Assembly: GCA_964411675.1 (NCBI GenBank)
Contig: CAYPLR010000002.1
Location: 43,765 to 107,764 of the forward strand
Source: JAAYBG01 sp964411675
Lineage (GTDB): Bacteria; Bacillota_I; Bacilli_A; ML615J-28; CAG-698
Direction of reading: 5' to 3'
DNA: 64,000 nt
The notes beneath the pieces are model-generated. The model did no database searches and had not been told where the DNA came from. It was given only the letters and a program-made list of their open reading frames with translations. A program made the position numbers and the translations under genes. Shown here piece by piece: positions 61,175-64,000 of this stretch (within the stretch, counting starts at the first letter, position 1; each line of letters begins with the position of its first letter).

Positions 61175-63415
61175 ATGAAAAAATGGATAGCATTTTTGCT
61201 AACACTAACATTAATGTTCGTTTTCATCGGTTGTGACAAGCCAGTTGAGGAAGATCCAAAAGAGGAAGATCCAGTCGTTGAAGATGTCTTACCAACCGCT
61301 ATTACCATCAAGAATGGTGTAGCAACAATGAATGTTGGTGACACACAAACATTAACAATTGAAATCACTCCAAGTGACACAACCAATAAGAATGTGACTT
61401 GGAAATCAAGCAATGAAGCAGTAGTAAAAGTAGACTCAGCAGGAGGCTTAACAGCCCAAGCTGCAGGAACTGCAACAATCACAGTAACCAGCAAAGCAAA
61501 GAGCAGTATTAAAGCTACTTTAGAAGTAACAGTTAATGCCCTTCATATCGATGTAACTTCGATTACATTAACAGGAAGTGCTGAAGTTGAAGTAGGAAAA
61601 TCGATTACTTTAATCGCAGCAGTACTACCAAGTGGAGCTAATAGTGAAGTTACATTTTCTACTAGTAATACAGCAATCGCTACGATTGATGCCAATGGTA
61701 AAATAACAGGTGTAGCCGAAGGAACTGTAACCATTACAGCAACATCCGTAGAAAACACAGCTATTAAAGCAGAAAAATCGATTACTGTAAAAGCTGCTAG
61801 TATTGAAGACCCAGAAGACCCAGTTATCATGCCAACAAGCATTGTTATCGATGGATTAAGTTCTGTGACAGTTGGATATCCAACAAGATACACAGCTTCT
61901 GTTTATCCTGAAGGTGTTGATCAAACTGTAACATGGCATTCTCGTAAAGAAGAAGTTGCAACCATTGATTCAAAAGGTAATTTAACGGGAATAGCAGAAG
62001 GAACTACTTATATTTATGCTATTTCTGCAGTAGATTCTACTATTCAAAGCGACTATTTTAAAGTATCAGTAAAGCCAGATGAAACAGAAAACCTTACTTA
62101 TCCTGATTTGCAAGGATATGTTATATCAATCATGAATGCTTCATCAGAATTAGAATCAACTAATCCATTCACGGATAGTTATACTGCCAGTGATAAAATG
62201 GCAAAACAACAAGCATGGACAGATGTACAAACATTATACAATTGTAAAATAGAAATTAAAGCTTATCCTGATTCAGCACCTTGGGGAGCTGAACGATACA
62301 ATTGGATTAACGCTCAAGCGGCTGCAGGAACACCACAAGCTGATTTTTATGTTGTTTCAGCCGAATGGTTACCAACATTTGTAAATGGGGGTGCAGCACA
62401 TGATACTACTGAATTCTTTGATCGTTATGGACGAGGACAAATCGAAACATTCCAACGCCAAGTAGGAACTTATAAACAAAAATTATATATCGCAACAACA
62501 GGTATTTCCGATACAGATATCTATGTTATTGATGGTTTGTATTACAATTATGGAATGATTAAAAAATATAATTTACAATCACCAGCTGAAATCTTTATGA
62601 ATGGAGACTGGACCTATAGCCGTTATGTTGAGTGGTGTTTAAATGCACAATCATTATTACCAGCGAATAATTGGGTTATGTCAGGTGCTCCACAATTGAT
62701 GTGGGCAGGAATGGTACAAGCTGGTGGCGTGAAACTTGCTGACCACATTTCGTTAAAATTAAATTTAACCCATACCTACTCATTAGATGCAGTCAAGGCA
62801 TTACAAAGTGTTATGAGTGGAGGAGCTTGGGATAAAGCAATAGACTATGATCAAAAAGTAGCTAGTTTCCAAGAAGGAAGAGCAATTTTCCAACCAGGAG
62901 AATATTGGTTTGTTATGGCATCTAATCGTTGGCCATCAAATTTATGGGGTGAAGGTAATACAGAATATGGTTATGTTCCTTTCCCAAGACCTGATAGTAT
63001 TGCTGTTACAAAAACATATATTAATGGTGTTGGTGATTCTGTTCATATGATGGCAGAAGGTCGTGAGACAAGTTACCCTGCTGGAGTTACTTATGAAGGA
63101 GTTTATCGTGCTGTCATTGATATGTTTATTAATACAACATTAAATCAAAAGAAAGATCCTACATTCGATGCAGAAGCACTAAAGAGACAAAGCTTAGAAG
63201 CGAAACTAGATGATCAAAATTCAATAGAAGCAATGCTATTCTATACAGCTGAAAAAGTATTGTTTGATCCAATTTTTGATGGCTTCAAATTAAACTACTC
63301 AGGAGTACCTGCAACAACGATTATGAATTCCGTTTTAAATAATACGGACGTTAGTCAGGAAATAGCATCAATTATCGATCAATTAAATGCTGACTTCATC
63401 GTTATATATGGATAA
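61175..63415 (+). CDS. Lipoprotein with Ig-like (BIG2) domains and a solute-binding domain
   Basis: A 746-residue lipoprotein. The signal peptide ends in FIGC (Cys20), followed by a Glu/Asp/Pro-rich linker and three bacterial Ig-like group 2 domains (about 40-120, 125-210 and 220-300; each with the pattern GxxxVTWxSSNxxVAxVDxxGxLTGxAxGTATITV). From about 305 there is an ABC solute-binding domain (YVISIMNASSEL, a Trp/Tyr-rich ligand region, FQEGRAIFQPGEYWFVM). The Ig units would lift the binding domain away from the membrane. The start follows AAGGAGGAAAAA. A near-identical second gene begins at 63775. Ligand unknown; use by one of the permease pairs is possible. Confidence 0.82.
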   Translation: MKKWIAFLLTLTLMFVFIGCDKPVEEDPKEEDPVVEDVLPTAITIKNGVATMNVGDTQTLTIEITPSDTTNKNVTWKSSNEAVVKVDSAGGLTAQAAGTATITVTSKAKSSIKATLEVTVNALHIDVTSITLTGSAEVEVGKSITLIAAVLPSGANSEVTFSTSNTAIATIDANGKITGVAEGTVTITATSVENTAIKAEKSITVKAASIEDPEDPVIMPTSIVIDGLSSVTVGYPTRYTASVYPEGVDQTVTWHSRKEEVATIDSKGNLTGIAEGTTYIYAISAVDSTIQSDYFKVSVKPDETENLTYPDLQGYVISIMNASSELESTNPFTDSYTASDKMAKQQAWTDVQTLYNCKIEIKAYPDSAPWGAERYNWINAQAAAGTPQADFYVVSAEWLPTFVNGGAAHDTTEFFDRYGRGQIETFQRQVGTYKQKLYIATTGISDTDIYVIDGLYYNYGMIKKYNLQSPAEIFMNGDWTYSRYVEWCLNAQSLLPANNWVMSGAPQLMWAGMVQAGGVKLADHISLKLNLTHTYSLDAVKALQSVMSGGAWDKAIDYDQKVASFQEGRAIFQPGEYWFVMASNRWPSNLWGEGNTEYGYVPFPRPDSIAVTKTYINGVGDSVHMMAEGRETSYPAGVTYEGVYRAVIDMFINTTLNQKKDPTFDAEALKRQSLEAKLDDQNSIEAMLFYTAEKVLFDPIFDGFKLNYSGVPATTIMNSVLNNTDVSQEIASIIDQLNADFIVIYG

Positions 63416-63450
63416 AAAGCAAAACAAAAAATCATCTTATAGATAACTTA

Positions 63451-63598
63451 GAGCGTTGACTATGTCAACGCTCATATTTTTATTCCTATATGATTATTAA
63501 GTGGGGACTAATTATAATATTTGTTATCTATTTAAGCATTAAACGGGGAAAATAAAAAACTATCTTTTATTGGTTTACCAATGAGGTAGTTTGTCATC
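63451..63598. repeat. Structured intergenic element, copy 3 (bidirectional terminator)
   Basis: Hairpin GAGCGTTGAC/GTCAACGCTC with ATATTTTT (63451-63481), middle with ATATGATTATTAAGTGGGGA, GGGGAAAATAAAAA at 63545, second hairpin from ACTATCTTTTATTGG to CCAATGAGGTAGT, and TTGTCATC (63591-63598). Same orientation as copy 1. Flanks carry CATCTTATAGA (63433-63443) and its inverse TCTATAAGATG (63611-63621), the latter in a hairpin with seven T. The element and flanks fill the 360-base gap between the two lipoprotein genes. Confidence 0.8.
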
Positions 63599-63605
63599 TG
63601 TTTGC

Positions 63606-63631
63606 AGTCTTCTATAAGATGACTTTTTTTA
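63606..63631 (+). terminator. Terminator after element copy 3
   Basis: AGTCTTCTATAAGATGACT imperfect hairpin followed by TTTTTTT. Confidence 0.6.
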
Positions 63632-63678
63632 TTTTAATTAGTGTATAAACAGGTGACAATAGTTTTTTTTGAAAACAC

Positions 63679-63707
63679 TTGCATGAAATCAAGAAAAATG
63701 GTAAAAT
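63679..63707 (+). promoter_or_regulatory. Promoter of the second Ig-domain lipoprotein gene
   Basis: TTGCAT (63679-63684), 17-bp spacer, TAAAAT (63702-63707) with TGG before it. Confidence 0.65.
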
Positions 63708-63774
63708 ATTAAAGGAATGCGAAAGTTAATATTAACTTGACAATAGCATAACGACAAAAAACAGGAGGAATGAA

Positions 63775-64000
63775 ATGAAAAAATGGATAGCATTTTTGCT
63801 AGCACTAACACTGATGTTCGTTTTCATCGGTTGTGATAAACCAGAAGAGGAAGATCCAGAAGAAGAAGATCCAATCGTAGAAGATGTCTTACCAACCGCT
63901 ATTACCATTACGAATGGTGTAGCAACAATGAATGTTGGTGACACACAAACATTAACAATTGAAATCACTCCAAGTGACACAACCAATAAGAATGTGACTT
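63775..64000 (+). CDS. Ig-domain lipoprotein, second copy (5' part)
   Basis: Only the first 75 codons lie in the window. Signal peptide with FIGC, acidic Glu/Asp/Pro linker and the start of the first Ig-like domain are nearly the same as in the gene at 61175: I count about a dozen base differences in 226, with the last roughly 85 bases identical. The start follows CAGGAGGAATGAA. The rest of the protein cannot be judged; if it also carries a solute-binding domain, the two are tandem duplicates, perhaps with different ligands. Confidence 0.8.
   Translation, partial: MKKWIAFLLALTLMFVFIGCDKPEEEDPEEEDPIVEDVLPTAITITNGVATMNVGDTQTLTIEITPSDTTNKNVT

Noticed and set aside
61084..61893. Minus-strand open frames of 136 and 116 codons opposite the Ig-domain lipoprotein
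   Set aside because: They mirror the Thr/Val-rich repeats of the Ig-like domains; the same artefact recurs at 63732-63986. No ribosome sites.
1..64000. Mycoplasma-type genetic code (UGA as Trp)
   Set aside because: Several clear genes (maf, tadA, the pseudouridine synthase) stop at UGA at the expected length.
1..64000. CRISPR arrays, prophage or insertion sequences
   Set aside because: No regularly spaced direct repeats, transposase, integrase or phage structural genes were seen; the only repeated elements are the three terminator-like ones.

Overview
The window reads as chromosome from a low-GC, monoderm Bacillota-type bacterium, possibly a deep Bacilli/Mollicutes-related (Acholeplasma/Izemoplasma-like) lineage; I cannot name the genus. 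Reasons: A/T-rich codons, strong Shine-Dalgarno sites, sigma-A promoters with 16-17 bp spacers and often an extended -10, an LTA-synthase-type gene, the tilS-hpt-ftsH order, a zinc-type L31 and a small SRP RNA. UGA is a real stop (maf, tadA), so the code is standard. No transposase, integrase, phage gene or CRISPR array is visible.

Layout. 0-8.1 kb: the end of an LTA-synthase-like gene, then tilS-hpt-ftsH-rqcP and a GH4 glycosidase/sugar kinase/maf operon. 8.1-15.3 kb: housekeeping genes on both strands (M42 peptidase, hslO, lysS, SGNH hydrolase), small membrane proteins and a lone zinc-binding lipoprotein. 15.4-15.6 kb: tRNA-Tyr and tRNA-Gln. 15.7-22.2 kb: a BspA-type leucine-rich-repeat lipoprotein behind a structured leader, and a 1524-residue REC/PAS/GGDEF/EAL protein. 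22.3-34.4 kb: pyrE-like, GDPD, glyA, an aspartase-family protein without the usual catalytic motifs, dppA, YcxB-like proteins, DUF2207-lemA, a thioesterase, rpmE, tdk and tadA, then the SRP RNA gene.

34.6-61.1 kb is the most distinctive part. One operon carries dusB, a diaminopimelate decarboxylase fused to an M19 dipeptidase, an AmiE-like serine hydrolase, a two-domain GNAT, a PIG-L deacetylase, an LD-carboxypeptidase and a GHL10-type glycosidase. A second transcription unit carries a GH20 hexosaminidase, a membrane-anchored 1039-residue binding protein, two pairs of ABC permeases with a beta-propeller protein, a Yip1-like protein and a DUF5696-like protein between them, then NagZ-type GH3, nagB and another two-domain GNAT. 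My reading is a salvage system for peptidoglycan fragments or other amino-sugar glycans: import, removal of GlcNAc, peptide trimming, and feeding of amino sugars, D-Ala and diaminopimelate into metabolism. No transporter ATPase, etherase (murQ) or regulator is encoded here, so a shared ATPase elsewhere is inferred.

61.1-64 kb holds a lipoprotein with bacterial Ig-like domains joined to a solute-binding domain, and the start of a nearly identical second copy. Three copies of a structured intergenic element (8.1, 26.3 and 63.5 kb) behave like portable bidirectional terminators.
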